Counted from the stretch's first letter, positions 36,724 to 45,720 are shown. The stretch: 64,000 nucleotides of DNA from Leptolyngbya sp. PCC 6406 (GCF_000332095.2 NZ_KI913951.1:32497-96496), one strand, 5' to 3'. The notes: generated by a model from the sequence alone, not told the origin. Made by a program: numbers and translations.

Positions 36724-37596
36724 ATGAACACAAAAACAGTGGCAGTAATCGGTTTGGGTGCAATGGGTTCACGAATTGCTCAGAACCTCTTAAATTCAGA
36801 CTATTCAGTAGTCGTTTATAACCGCACCTCTGAAAAAGCACAACCCTTGATCAAACAAGGTGCAGTGTTTGCCACAACCCCCCGTGTGGCTGTTGAACAA
36901 AGCGATGTGGCGATCAGTATGGTGACGGATGACGAGAGTTCTCGCCAAGTGTGGCTTGCGCCTGAGACGGGTGCAGCCTGGGAATTAACACCGGGCAAAG
37001 TCGCCATTGAGATGAGTACGTTGACCGTGGATTGGGTACGAGAACTGAACAAAATCATTACTCAACGCGAAGTCGGCTTTCTGGATGCGCCTGTGGTCGG
37101 TTCTCGCTCTCAAGCAGAAGCTGGAAAACTTATTTCACTCGTGGGTGGAGAGATAGCTACTTTAGATCAAGTACAGTCAATTTTGAGTGCTGCCGGAATC
37201 ACAACAATTCAGCGTGTCGGCCCCGTGGGTCAAGGTATGGCGATGAAACTCGCTGTGAATGCTCTGTTTGGTATTCAGGTCGCAGCCTTGGCGGAATTGT
37301 TAGGGATGTTATCTAAGCATGAAATCGAACCGAGCAAGGCAATGGAATGCTTGGGAGATTTACCTGTTCTGAGCATGGCTGCCAAGGGTGCTGGCAGTTT
37401 GATCGTTGCACAAAATCATGCGCCGCTATTTCCGATCACTCTCGTCGAGAAAGATTTTCGATATGTGCTTCAAACTGCCCAAGGTTTGGCGGCAGAATTG
37501 CCTACCTCAAGCGCTGTGATTGATATTTACCGAGCTGCTATCGCGCATGGTTATGGCAATGAAAACATTACAGGTATTGGTCAACTTTTTGTCTAA
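36724..37596 (+). CDS. NAD(P)-dependent beta-hydroxyacid dehydrogenase family protein
   Basis: The 290-residue protein begins with a Rossmann motif (VAVIGLGAMGSRIAQNLL) and contains FLDAPVVGSRSQAEAGKL (substrate-binding DxPVxG) and GQGMAMKLAVNALFG, where K is the family's catalytic Lys. It would reduce or oxidise a small beta-hydroxyacid or a semialdehyde, as in 3-hydroxyisobutyrate dehydrogenases and GLYR-type reductases. The ATG at 36724 has an AGGAGATCGG ribosome-binding site; the in-frame TTG at 36694 lacks one. It diverges from the LysR gene. Confidence 0.9.
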   Translation: MNTKTVAVIGLGAMGSRIAQNLLNSDYSVVVYNRTSEKAQPLIKQGAVFATTPRVAVEQSDVAISMVTDDESSRQVWLAPETGAAWELTPGKVAIEMSTLTVDWVRELNKIITQREVGFLDAPVVGSRSQAEAGKLISLVGGEIATLDQVQSILSAAGITTIQRVGPVGQGMAMKLAVNALFGIQVAALAELLGMLSKHEIEPSKAMECLGDLPVLSMAAKGAGSLIVAQNHAPLFPITLVEKDFRYVLQTAQGLAAELPTSSAVIDIYRAAIAHGYGNENITGIGQLFV

Positions 37597-37747
37597 ATGT
37601 CCTGGCTACTGACAAGTTGGACGCCACCAGAAAAAAGTCAAATAATTGCCATGCCCGAAAATCAAGCAAGCTAACGGTTATGGTCAGCGGCTGCTAATAA
37701 CCTTTGCAACGCCGCAAGCAGCTTAGTTTAGTCCGCTGCACCAACAT

Positions 37748-38010
37748 AGTGTGTACGCCCAGTAGGGGCGTGAGCTAATGGGGTGAAAGTCCTCGTGGGA
37801 GAACCAGCCATCCAAATGCTCGCAAGTCATAGGCGTCGAGAGATGGAGAACCCCTAGCTTAAGGCAAGGTCGTCTTCGCGAGGAGGAAGCCAGGGGCAAA
37901 AGTGCGAGCCGACAGACAGAAACGTCATAGAAGGCCGAATCTCTGAGGCGAATTGGCACAACACAATAAAGCCCTATGGTTCAGGAGATACGGTAAATGA
38001 CGCGATGCGA
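37748..38010 (+). mobile_element. 5' fragment of a group II intron, no ORF
   Basis: The sequence starts with GTGTACGCCCAGTAGGGGCG and includes GGTGAAAGTCCTCG and CAAGGTCG...GAGGAAGCC blocks, all typical of domain I of bacterial group II introns. The right boundary is approximate. No intron reverse-transcriptase ORF and no domain V hairpin follow before the toxin gene at 38029, so it is truncated and cannot splice or move. Confidence 0.55.
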
Positions 38011-38028
38011 CTTAATTTAAGTATGCTC

Positions 38029-38379
38029 TTACAGCGGCAGATACAACACGACATTTTTCCATTCTGCTTGCTCGCTACAATCTAGCAGCAGCAGCAATTC
38101 GTCGATCGCTTGTCGAACAGGCATTCGATCATTGACCACAAACATCCCTGCTATCGGTTCTCCTCTAACCAGGCGGTTGTAAGCAAAATCTGGCATCGTT
38201 GCCCGGTCGTGAGTGAGCAGGATACGCCCATTACTTGCCGCCCAGGCTAAGATGGCTGGATCGTCTACCTCTCGCAGACCAACATCCTGAACTCGAAGCA
38301 AATCAAGATTGGGTTGACGCAGCATTAATCCTCGAACAATGTCGCCATTGAAATTTTCGTCACTCAACAAACTCAGCAT
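38029..38379 (-). CDS. DUF5615 PIN-like toxin (intact)
   Basis: The 116-residue protein has DENFNGDIVRGLM at the start and ILAWAASNGRILLTHDRATM in the middle, the PIN-like acidic residues of DUF5615. It is full length. It should act as an RNase-type toxin held by the DUF433 protein encoded 8 bp upstream. Of the toxin-antitoxin loci in the window, this is the only one with a complete toxin, so it may be the working plasmid-maintenance module next to parAB. Confidence 0.85.
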   Translation of the reverse strand: MLSLLSDENFNGDIVRGLMLRQPNLDLLRVQDVGLREVDDPAILAWAASNGRILLTHDRATMPDFAYNRLVRGEPIAGMFVVNDRMPVRQAIDELLLLLDCSEQAEWKNVVLYLPL

Positions 38380-38387
38380 ATTCGCCG

Positions 38388-38717
38388 CTACGAATTCCGT
38401 TGAGATAATAACCGAGCACGGATAGAACTCAAATCGGGCTGAATATCAGCTAAACGTTGTTGTACAGCATCAGCCAACTGCTCTCTTTGACTCAAGTACA
38501 CCTCTACAGCATCTCGGTGTCGAAGATAATAACCGATTGTGTTGTATACATCAGACAAGGATAGAGTCGAGTAACGATGAACGATAGCTTCAGGAGGCGC
38601 GCCATCTTGAAAAGCTCGGATCACAGTCTCTAGTAAAACCCTTGAATTTTCAACTCGAATCACTCCAGTTTCGTCTTCGCGAAGAGGCGGGATCTCACGT
38701 TCTAAAGCAAGGCTCAT
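38388..38717 (-). CDS. DUF433 antitoxin (intact pair)
   Basis: The 109-residue protein begins MSLALEREIPPLREDETGVI and contains VLLETVIRAFQDGAPPEAIV and LSLSDVYNTIGYYLRHRDAV, the DUF433 helix-turn-helix core. It neutralises the DUF5615 toxin encoded immediately downstream and probably represses their shared promoter. The start at 38717 is preferred to the in-frame codon at 38762, whose added 15 residues are unlike the family. Confidence 0.85.
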   Translation of the reverse strand: MSLALEREIPPLREDETGVIRVENSRVLLETVIRAFQDGAPPEAIVHRYSTLSLSDVYNTIGYYLRHRDAVEVYLSQREQLADAVQQRLADIQPDLSSIRARLLSQRNS

Positions 38718-39104
38718 GGATAAACCTTCCTGCTCATGTACACAATGACTCAGTATAATCATCCCTCCGATTCTAGGCTGAACCTGTTTAGAGTTTGTTC
38801 ATCATCTCTTTTCAGGCAGTCTACCCATGCAAGCAGAACCTCGTCCCAAGAAGTTACTCAACCAGGTTTGAGATGTTATTCGTCTGAGGCACTATTCCTA
38901 TCACACAGAGCACCCAGCAGTTCAATAGCGAGTGCTTGGAGCAATTCATCTCCGACTTGTGCTTATTCTGTAACCCAAAAGATCTGAAACCATTGCCATA
39001 TCTACCTTTTGTAGTATTTCTGGCGATTAATCCAAAGCACCCAGCTTATTGTTTCTTCTGCGATCTTTTGCCGTACCATGGGGGCATTGGCACCATGCGT
39101 GCCC
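38718..39104. other. Intergenic region upstream of parA
   Basis: About 390 bp between the toxin-antitoxin operon and the partition locus. No gene is supported. Divergent promoters are expected here, and the parS-like palindrome begins at its right edge. Confidence 0.4.
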
Positions 39105-39124
39105 CTATTATTCCAGAATAATAG
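39105..39124. promoter_or_regulatory. parS-like palindrome upstream of parA
   Basis: CTATTATTC CA GAATAATAG is a perfect 9-bp inverted repeat around a 2-bp centre, ending 20 bp before the parA ATG. A nearly identical palindrome lies within parB at 40602-40620. ParB-binding sites and parA operators are typically palindromes placed this way. Confidence 0.6.
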
Positions 39125-39144
39125 CCCGTCTCAACGGCAAGGAA

Positions 39145-39966
39145 ATGACTGAAAACCAAATCAGAGTCGCCTTGATGAGTAACGCTGGGGGGTCGGGAAA
39201 GACCACCCTGGCGGTCAATGTCGGCTACGAGCTGTTCTCGGCAGGCTTCTCAGTTTGCCTGTTTGGCCTCGATCCCAACGCCTCACTAAAAACCTTCGTA
39301 GGTCTGGGGGGGGAGAACCCAGGGCCAGATGGAAAGATTGACTGCATCTTTGAGGATGACTTCGAGGGTGCATGGCCCCTGTATGACTGCTGGGAAAAAG
39401 CAGGTATTCAGGCACTCCTGGGCGACGAGTCCTTGAGTGAGCTAATTGAAAAACTTTCCACCGCCGATCGCAAGACTGAAATTCTCCGCGATCGCTTGGA
39501 GGATTATCCGCTCCCCTATGACTACCTGATTTTTGACTGCCCTGGCACCATTGACCTCGCCCATAAGATCGCCCTCACGGCGGCTAATTTTGTCATCATT
39601 CCCATCCAGCCTGATTCCAAAGACATGATGAGCGCTGCGACCCTGTTGGGTTGGGTGATGGAAAAGTCTGACAAGCTCAGGCTACGCCCTGCCCCCAGCA
39701 TCCTGGGCATTGTCCCCAACCGGGTGCAGGATCGCGCCCTCCATAGGGACAATCTAGGGTTGACCGGAAAGCCCGCTGACGAGGGGTTTCCCACCTTACC
39801 CGCCTTGCTGAGTCAGATTGGGGTTCATTGCTTCAACTACATCAAGGACTCCGCTGAAATCAGTAATGCTGCCGCTGCGGGAATGCCGCTGCGGGCCTAT
39901 CGACCCGGCCACAAAGCCAATCAGAACTTCAAAGAAATTGCCCAAGCCCTTATCGACCTGCGGTAG
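39145..39966 (+). CDS. parA: ParA-type partition ATPase
   Basis: The 273-residue protein opens with a P-loop (VALMSNAGGSGKTTLAVNVG) and continues with DPNASLKTFVGLG, YDYLIFDCPGTIDLAHKIAL (Walker A'/B region) and FVIIPIQPDS. It would move plasmid copies apart on the nucleoid. The usual signature Lys at the start of the deviant Walker motif (KGG) is Ala here (NAGGSGKTT). The ATG at 39145 is preferred to the in-frame codon at 39049, whose extra 32 residues are unlike the family. parB follows after 18 bp. Confidence 0.88.
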   Translation: MTENQIRVALMSNAGGSGKTTLAVNVGYELFSAGFSVCLFGLDPNASLKTFVGLGGENPGPDGKIDCIFEDDFEGAWPLYDCWEKAGIQALLGDESLSELIEKLSTADRKTEILRDRLEDYPLPYDYLIFDCPGTIDLAHKIALTAANFVIIPIQPDSKDMMSAATLLGWVMEKSDKLRLRPAPSILGIVPNRVQDRALHRDNLGLTGKPADEGFPTLPALLSQIGVHCFNYIKDSAEISNAAAAGMPLRAYRPGHKANQNFKEIAQALIDLR

Positions 39967-39984
39967 AGAAATACAGGTAAGACC

Positions 39985-41073
39985 ATGACCCAGAAACGTC
40001 AGGCAACTCAACAACCCATCTTTCAAAAATTCCAGCAAGTGGGAGCGGCCCAGGCTGGACAGCTTCAGCAGCGGGATGAAGAGATTGCCCAGCTCCGGCA
40101 GCAGATCGAAGAATTCCAGCAAGCCCCAGCTACTGGGGCAGGGGTGCCGCAGTACCCAATCCAGGAATTTGTGCCCCTCCGTCTGCGGCAGGGGTTAACC
40201 CAGCCCCGGAAATATTTCGATCCCACGGCCATGGAGAAACTCAAGCAATCCATTGCCAAAGTGGGGGTGAGAGAACCCCTGTTAGTTCGTCGGGGGTCTG
40301 ACGATAAGCTGGAAATTATCTCTGGGGAGAGCCGCTGGCGGTGTAGCAAAGCCCTGAACCTAGAGACGTTGCCCGCAGTTGAGAGTGACCTCAATGATGA
40401 GCAGGCCCTAGAAATTGCCCTGATCTCCAACCTGATTCGAGAGAATCTGAGCCTGGTGGAGGAGACCGACAGCATCATTGCCCTTATGGGCCTAAAGTTT
40501 GCCCTGGATGCCGAAAGTCTCTCCCAAGCCCTTATCCGAATCAAGAATCTGCGTCGTGCCCGTAGCCTGGATGATGAGCAGGTGGTTGAGGAGATGGAGG
40601 ACTATTATTCCGGAATAATAACCCTGGATACCCTCGCCCAAATTGACCGAATCTTTGCTCAGTTTGGTCTGACCCTGGAAAGCTTCGTGACAAATCGCCT
40701 GATTGCCGTACAAAAGATGCCGGAGAATCTGCTGGCAGCGGTGCGAGAGGGGCGGGTTGCTTTTTCCAAGGCGGATGTGATTCGCCGCTCTAACTTACCC
40801 CCTGAGGTTCAGGCGGACTTGCTGCAAGAGGCCGAAGGGGGACTGGCTAAAAGTGAGCTGCTAGAGCGGGTGAAAGAACTGAAGCAGGCTGATGCCCATG
40901 CAGATGGCGGGGCCGAAGGCGATCCCCCCCAGCAGTTCCGCCAATCTGCTCAGAAGCTCTACAGTCAGAAAGCCTGGAAGCAGATCCAATCCGATGCCAA
41001 GCTGAAGAAGAAATTTCAGCGACTACAATCCTTAGCTGATGAACTCTTGGCGGCACTTCAGGGTCAGGAGTAA
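39985..41073 (+). CDS. parB: ParB-like partition protein
   Basis: The 362-residue protein has a coiled N terminus, a ParB/Srx CTPase-like domain (about 60-165: IISGESRWRCSKALNL contains the GExR-like motif, then EIALISNLIRENLSLVEETD) and a helix-turn-helix region (about 180-275) followed by a Lys-rich tail. It should load at a parS site and activate ParA. A parS-like palindrome falls within its own coding sequence at 40602-40620. Confidence 0.9.
   Translation: MTQKRQATQQPIFQKFQQVGAAQAGQLQQRDEEIAQLRQQIEEFQQAPATGAGVPQYPIQEFVPLRLRQGLTQPRKYFDPTAMEKLKQSIAKVGVREPLLVRRGSDDKLEIISGESRWRCSKALNLETLPAVESDLNDEQALEIALISNLIRENLSLVEETDSIIALMGLKFALDAESLSQALIRIKNLRRARSLDDEQVVEEMEDYYSGIITLDTLAQIDRIFAQFGLTLESFVTNRLIAVQKMPENLLAAVREGRVAFSKADVIRRSNLPPEVQADLLQEAEGGLAKSELLERVKELKQADAHADGGAEGDPPQQFRQSAQKLYSQKAWKQIQSDAKLKKKFQRLQSLADELLAALQGQE
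40602..40620. promoter_or_regulatory. parS-like palindrome inside parB
   Basis: CTATTATTC CG GAATAATA differs from the site at 39105-39123 only at the centre (18 of 19 bases equal). Its AT-rich sequence stands out within GC-rich coding DNA. Two such copies bracketing a partition locus are best explained as ParB sites. Confidence 0.6.
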
Positions 41074-41149
41074 TATCGATTCTCCAGGCCAAGATTGGCA
41101 CCCTACCCGCCGATGGTGATTCGGAGAACGGAGAGCGGAGGACGGAAAT

Positions 41150-41632
41150 TCAAGAGTCACTCTCCAACGTGTCGGGTTTTTTGAGAGACTTTTTCTCTTC
41201 TGATGCCAACCTACGCTCCACTTTCTTGACATCTTCGTCAGGTAGCAATGACTCAGGCCGAATTCCCCTATCTAGAAGGGTTTGGCGTACCGCTTGGTTA
41301 TTGGTGACATGCTCGGCTGAAATTGTATTTTCAGTATCCGTCAACTTCTTGCGGGCTGAAACTCGCTCGGCTTCTAATAACCGCTGCTCGATCAACTCCG
41401 CTCGTCGAGTCTGAAGCGCAAAGTAGGTTTGGGCAAAGGCGATCTCTTGCTTCCGAGGATCACCATTTTGGGCGATTAGGTAGCAGGCGTAGCGGGTCAG
41501 CATGATGTCATAGACCTGTCTTTGGCTCCCTGAGCCAAGTTCGACCATTTTGTTGACGTTAACAAAATGGTCAGTAATCGCGTGGCTCGACACATCACAG
41601 GCAGTCTTGGCCTTGTTGACCACTGCTCGCCA
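41150..41632 (-). pseudogene. dinD: Truncated and internally deleted dinD-like gene
   Basis: The - strand reads NKAKTACDVSSHAITDHF, LTRYACYLIAQNGDPRKQ, FAQTYFALQTRRAELIEQRL, then VSARKKLTDTEN joined directly to TISAEHVTNNQAVRQTLL. The first blocks are the middle and the last is the C terminus of DinD-type DNA-damage-inducible proteins; about 90 intervening residues and the BRO-like N terminus are missing. An upstream in-frame stop at 41630-41632 and the neighbouring gene fragment at 41645 mark the break. Confidence 0.7.
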
Positions 41633-41644
41633 CTGCTACGGCAT

Positions 41645-41683
41645 TAGGGTTCCCAGATGGGATCGTCCAGCATGGCTTGATGC
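41645..41683 (-). pseudogene. Third 3'-end copy of the small gene at 32022
   Basis: The - strand encodes QAMLDDPIWEP and a stop, matching the last codons of the gene at 32022-32333 (IQAMLDAPIWEP). It lies exactly where dinD loses its 5' end. Confidence 0.55.
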
Positions 41684-41739
41684 GATGGCCCTTTGTAACT
41701 GTCTCTGTCGCCTCTGAATGAGCAGAGAGGAGGATCTGT

Positions 41740-41856
41740 CTATAGATCATCAATCAGCTTTCCGGCAGCTAGGGGGTGGGCCGATGGAGGGGTGCCAGGG
41801 GAGGCAGTCTGAATCTTTGTGGCCCCACCTGGATTGCCTTGGTCTTCTTCCTCCCT
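41740..41856 (-). pseudogene. Possible separated C-terminal tail of the coupling protein
   Basis: The - strand reads REEEDQGNPGG...HPLAAGKLIDDL with a stop at 41740-41742, a Pro/Gly-rich acidic tail. It lies directly beyond the insertion sequence that ends the VirD4-like gene and may be its displaced tail. The exact junction cannot be reconstructed because no target duplication was found. Confidence 0.3.
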
Positions 41857-43337
41857 GGAGTTTAGACTAAAGCCATAGAAAAAAGCGGCAGAGCAAGGCT
41901 CGGGCCGCTTTTTAGCCGAAGCTGAGAAAGTACAACCCATCTCGGCACCGGCCTATGACTTACGATAGCTTGTATGGATTCCGGCACCGCGCCCATAAGT
42001 ATCTGGGCCGGGCACGCGACGCAACCTTTGAACTCGTTGATGCGGTGCTGACCAGCCGTCATCTCTCTAGCTTTGTGGAACTCTCGCAGTCCCCGCTATT
42101 TCGACGAAAGTGGCCGAGTGCTTATGAGGCCCTGCAAGATAGTCGCCCGCAACGGCAACGGCTGATGCGCCTCTATCTGGAGCAGCTCCCGAGCGATGGC
42201 CCGATTGTGCTAGCGGGAGACCATACCGGATGGCCACGGCCAGAGGCGAAACGGTTACGGGAGCGCACCCATGAGCATCAGGCCAATGGGGGCGGGAGTT
42301 TAGGTCCGGTGAGTCTAGGTCAAGGGTATAGCACCTTAGCGTGGGTTCCTGAAGCCGAAGGCAGTTGGGCGCTGCCCCTACGCCATGAGCGGATCACCAG
42401 TTGGGAGAGCCCGATTAGCTTAGCCGCCTTTCAACTCAGACAAGTGTGCCAGTCCTTACCCCATCGTCCGCTGAGCCTATGGGATAGCGAATATGGCTGT
42501 GCCAGCTTTGTGCTGAAAACAGCGGACATTAAGGCCGACAAGCTGATGCGTCTGCGCTCTAACCGCAATCTCTGGGGTGCCCCGCCCCCCTATTCAGGTC
42601 GGGGACGGCCCCGAGTTCATGGCGACTGTTTCAAGCCTAATGACCCCGCAACCTGGCCAGAGCCTAACCAAGACCTGACGGTTGTGGATCCGAAATTGGG
42701 TGCTGTGCGGGTGCGCGCTTGGCACCAGATGCATTTTCGCCAAGCCGCCCCGCATCCCATGACCCTGATTCAGGTTCAACGTCTTGGTGAGGACGGCCAG
42801 CCCCGCTCGATTCGCCCCTTGTGGTTAGTCTGGGTCGGCGACACGATGCCCGACCTTGAGCACCTCTGGCAACGCTACCTGCGACGCTTTGCCCTAGAGC
42901 ACTGGTACCGATTCTTGAAGCAGCGCCTTCACTGGATGGTGCCCAAACTCGGTGAACCCAAAGCCGCCGAGCGCTGGAGCGATCTGATGCCCTTGGCCAC
43001 CTGGCAACTCTGGCTCGCCCGAGACCTTGTGCAGGATGCCCCTCTGCCCTGGCAGAAAAAGCTGCCTATCCTTACCCCCGGACGGGTCGCTGATTCCATT
43101 GCCTCACTTTTAGCCCGGTTGGGCTCTCCCGCCCAGGCTCCCAAACCCCGTGGAAAGTCCCCTGGGTGGCCCAAAGGTCAAAACCGTAACCGCAAACCTC
43201 GCTATCCCACGGTCAGAAAACGCCCTAGTCGACCCAAAAAAACGTCGCAAACGGTCGCTTAGCTCTCCGATCGCCCTCAAATCGCTATTTCTTCTCTCCC
43301 TATCCTCAGGGAGAAAATTTGCCTTAGTCTAAACTCC
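41857..43337 (+). mobile_element. Insertion sequence with IS701-like transposase (about 1.48 kb)
   Basis: GGAGTTTAGACTAA at 41857-41870 is mirrored by TTAGTCTAAACTCC at 43324-43337, giving 14-bp perfect terminal inverted repeats around one transposase gene. No target duplication was recognised, so the outer ends may be off by a few bases. It lies against the 3' end of the VirD4-like gene, and the last codons of that frame come from the element. Confidence 0.75.
41955..43262 (+). CDS. DDE transposase (IS701-like/NF041680-type)
   Basis: The 435-residue protein contains IVLAGDHTGWPRPEAKRL (first Asp), LSLWDSEYGCASFVL (second Asp) and RFALEHWYRFLKQRLHWM (the Glu in the EHWYRFLKQ motif). The C terminus is a basic Pro/Lys/Arg tail, typical of this group. 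It is full length without stops. I assign it to the IS701-like group from motif style only. Confidence 0.88.
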   Translation: MTYDSLYGFRHRAHKYLGRARDATFELVDAVLTSRHLSSFVELSQSPLFRRKWPSAYEALQDSRPQRQRLMRLYLEQLPSDGPIVLAGDHTGWPRPEAKRLRERTHEHQANGGGSLGPVSLGQGYSTLAWVPEAEGSWALPLRHERITSWESPISLAAFQLRQVCQSLPHRPLSLWDSEYGCASFVLKTADIKADKLMRLRSNRNLWGAPPPYSGRGRPRVHGDCFKPNDPATWPEPNQDLTVVDPKLGAVRVRAWHQMHFRQAAPHPMTLIQVQRLGEDGQPRSIRPLWLVWVGDTMPDLEHLWQRYLRRFALEHWYRFLKQRLHWMVPKLGEPKAAERWSDLMPLATWQLWLARDLVQDAPLPWQKKLPILTPGRVADSIASLLARLGSPAQAPKPRGKSPGWPKGQNRNRKPRYPTVRKRPSRPKKTSQTVA

Positions 43338-44919
43338 AATCCTCCTCATCCGGGGGTAAAGGCAATAACCGCTCCGCCTCATCAATGCGACGCTGAAGCT
43401 GTTCCTCAATATCGAGGGGAGGTCGCCGTCGCTGCTCCCGCTGCACCAGAGATCGCCGGACTTTTCTGGCCCAGAGGTCTTCACAGTCCTGCTCTAGGGC
43501 AATCTCAGCCTGGGAGATGGTGATCTGGTCAATGTGCTGGGGCAGGTTGGCCTGGTGTTGATTGCCGTAGGCCGGATTGATGAACACACATTCCCCAGTG
43601 CCGAAGCGAGTAAATTCGTCAGGGAGAATTAGGGGACGAGTGCGGGTCTGTTCCGAGATGGTGCGGTTACGCCCCCCGCTGCCCCCCCGCTGCCTTGACC
43701 AGGACTTGTTCTGCATCGTAATTTCCGTCTCGCCGATAAAGTCGCTGTAGGACTTGGCGGTGTCCCGGTTGCCAGGGTTAAACCAGAAGTGGGTGCCGAC
43801 CCCGGAGAGGAGCACGTCTGTCTTTTCTCGCCCGTAGGCATCCCGAATTTGTGGGAAAGACTGAAAGCCAAAGAGCCCGACAAATCCCTTGCTGCGGTGT
43901 TCGTTGGGCCAGGTGGGGCATTGAGGGAGATAAATGGTCGGAAACTCGTCGGCACTAAAGACCAGGGGCACCTGGCGCTGAATCGAAAAGTTGCGGTTGA
44001 TCACCACATTGATCAGTGCTGCCAGTAAAGGATTCACCACGTCCTGCCGGAAAATATCCGACTGAAACACAATCAGTTCCTTCCGCCCTAGCTCAATGCT
44101 GATGTTGGTTTCCCCCAGCAGAGAAGGCAGAATGCGCTGGCTCATGAATCGGGTCAGGACATCACTGGCGGTGGCTGTGATGCCGCTGGTGGTCTTGGCT
44201 GCTCCAGCGGTCTGCATGATTTGAGAAAAGGCAATTCTGACGGCCAGGGGTAAGCGTCCCTGCTGATCGGCATAGATTAGCCGTTCGGGGAGCTGCGGTA
44301 ACCGCACCAGGCTGAAGGCCATTGCCAGATCGGGATATGGGGTGGCCTTGGCAAATTGCAGTAGTGCTTGAATCAGGCGCTGGCCAGCAGGGCCAAAGAA
44401 CTCATCCCCCCGGCTCTTGTCCCCCTTGAGATTCTTGTGAAAGACCTCAGCCAGTACCGCTGCGGTGGTGTCGTCATTTTCATCTTCAAGAAAGTCCAGG
44501 GGATTGATGACGCAGGTATAGTCACGGCCTGGGGCAAAGACATTCCCTTTGTAGCCGTGCCGTGCCGCCAGGGTGGCGATGTAGGCCATCTGTCCTCCGT
44601 TTCCCTGGTCGTCGGCTTTGTAGTCGTAGAGTACGATCGCCATCTCCTGCTCGATGGCAGATTTGAGCATGGGGTTAATGGCGCTAAAGGTTTTACCGGA
44701 TTTTGGCCGACCAATCACCACCGCCGACTGATTGGCATCGGGAACATAAAGGGGGAGCTGAGGGAACAGACTCCGCTGGTTGCCGCCGCACCAGAGGGCG
44801 ACATCATTATTGATGCGATCGCTCTCCATCTGCTTCTTGGCTCGTTTAATGGCGCGGCGTTTTTCCGCCCCCCCTGCCCACTTTGCCGAGGTGAGCACTT
44901 GGCGGTTGTGGTTGATCAC
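43324..44919 (-). CDS. VirD4/TraG-type coupling ATPase
   Basis: The 531-residue protein has Walker A GRPKSGKT (about 72-79), IVLYDYKADDQGN, Walker B VFSADEFPTIYLP and the FNPGNRDTAKSYSDFIGE block of TraG/VirD4 coupling proteins, which feed relaxosomes into a type IV secretion channel. No N-terminal membrane helices are seen, unlike classical VirD4. The start overlaps the stop of the upstream VirB9-like gene by 4 bp (44916-44919). The final codons (WSLD) come from the adjacent insertion sequence, so the native C terminus is probably lost. Confidence 0.85.
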   Translation of the reverse strand: MINHNRQVLTSAKWAGGAEKRRAIKRAKKQMESDRINNDVALWCGGNQRSLFPQLPLYVPDANQSAVVIGRPKSGKTFSAINPMLKSAIEQEMAIVLYDYKADDQGNGGQMAYIATLAARHGYKGNVFAPGRDYTCVINPLDFLEDENDDTTAAVLAEVFHKNLKGDKSRGDEFFGPAGQRLIQALLQFAKATPYPDLAMAFSLVRLPQLPERLIYADQQGRLPLAVRIAFSQIMQTAGAAKTTSGITATASDVLTRFMSQRILPSLLGETNISIELGRKELIVFQSDIFRQDVVNPLLAALINVVINRNFSIQRQVPLVFSADEFPTIYLPQCPTWPNEHRSKGFVGLFGFQSFPQIRDAYGREKTDVLLSGVGTHFWFNPGNRDTAKSYSDFIGETEITMQNKSWSRQRGGSGGRNRTISEQTRTRPLILPDEFTRFGTGECVFINPAYGNQHQANLPQHIDQITISQAEIALEQDCEDLWARKVRRSLVQREQRRRPPLDIEEQLQRRIDEAERLLPLPPDEEDWSLD

Positions 44920-45716
44920 GTTGTAAATATCGCCACCTCCATCGGGAAGTCTGCTTGTTCCAGGGCTTGCCGGAAGGGAACGCCCTGGCCACTGAGGCGG
45001 ATCACCTGCTGCGCTTGGGCGACGATGGGATCATCGGTGGGGGTGTACCCTGCCGCGATCGCAACCTCCAACCCCAGGGTGAAGTCCTGGATGGAGCCAT
45101 TCCCCACGGTGGTTTCCAGGGTGGTGGCGGAGACGGTTTGAGCCGGAGTGCCGCGTCGATTTTGTCGGTGGGCGACCCGCTCCCGTTCCGCCTCAGCAGT
45201 CGGGACAATCGCCACGCCATTGATGTCATCAGAGAGGGGCTGTCCTGACTCGGGCACCAGGTTGAAGGTGTAGGTACGCTGATTTCCGGCGGGATCAGCG
45301 GTGGTAATAATCAGGTTGGGCACTGGTGCGCCCGTCGCGCCCGCGAAGGCCAGGGGTTGAATCCTCCTCAGCACGATCAGCTTGGCCTGCCCTGACTCCA
45401 GGGGCGCATTGGTCTGGTAGACAATCTGGGAGAGGTCAGAGAGCTGGATAAAGGTGATGACTTCGTCGGTGCGGAAGTCAATGATGACGCTACGCCCCGG
45501 ATAGAGGGAAACGGGGGTCGCATAGCGGTAGGCCCGGTCTTTGGAGACGAACTCCACCGACTGCTGCGCGTTGACCAGCGGCGGTAGGTGCTCTGACGGG
45601 GTTTCAGGAAAGACCTGGGCCTCCACCCGCTCCACTGGAAAGCCTGACAATGCGATGCCAGCTAGGACGGGGGGAGCGACCCAAGACAAAGGAATCGAGA
45701 AACGCGATCTCCACAT
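44916..45716 (-). CDS. VirB9/TrbG-like secreted conjugation protein
   Basis: The 266-residue protein has a signal peptide (basic MWRSRF, hydrophobic core, probable cleavage after VERVEA) and a beta-rich domain: ATPVSLYPGRSVIIDFRTDE, TFIQLSDLSQIVYQTN, PVPNLIITTADPAGNQRTYT, recalling VirB9/TrbG N-terminal domains of the outer-membrane core. Its position between a VirB10-like and a VirD4-like gene supports this. Three ribosome-binding sites in tandem precede it. The overlap with the next gene indicates translational coupling. Confidence 0.6.
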   Translation of the reverse strand: MWRSRFSIPLSWVAPPVLAGIALSGFPVERVEAQVFPETPSEHLPPLVNAQQSVEFVSKDRAYRYATPVSLYPGRSVIIDFRTDEVITFIQLSDLSQIVYQTNAPLESGQAKLIVLRRIQPLAFAGATGAPVPNLIITTADPAGNQRTYTFNLVPESGQPLSDDINGVAIVPTAEAERERVAHRQNRRGTPAQTVSATTLETTVGNGSIQDFTLGLEVAIAAGYTPTDDPIVAQAQQVIRLSGQGVPFRQALEQADFPMEVAIFTT

Positions 45717-45720
45717 GATG

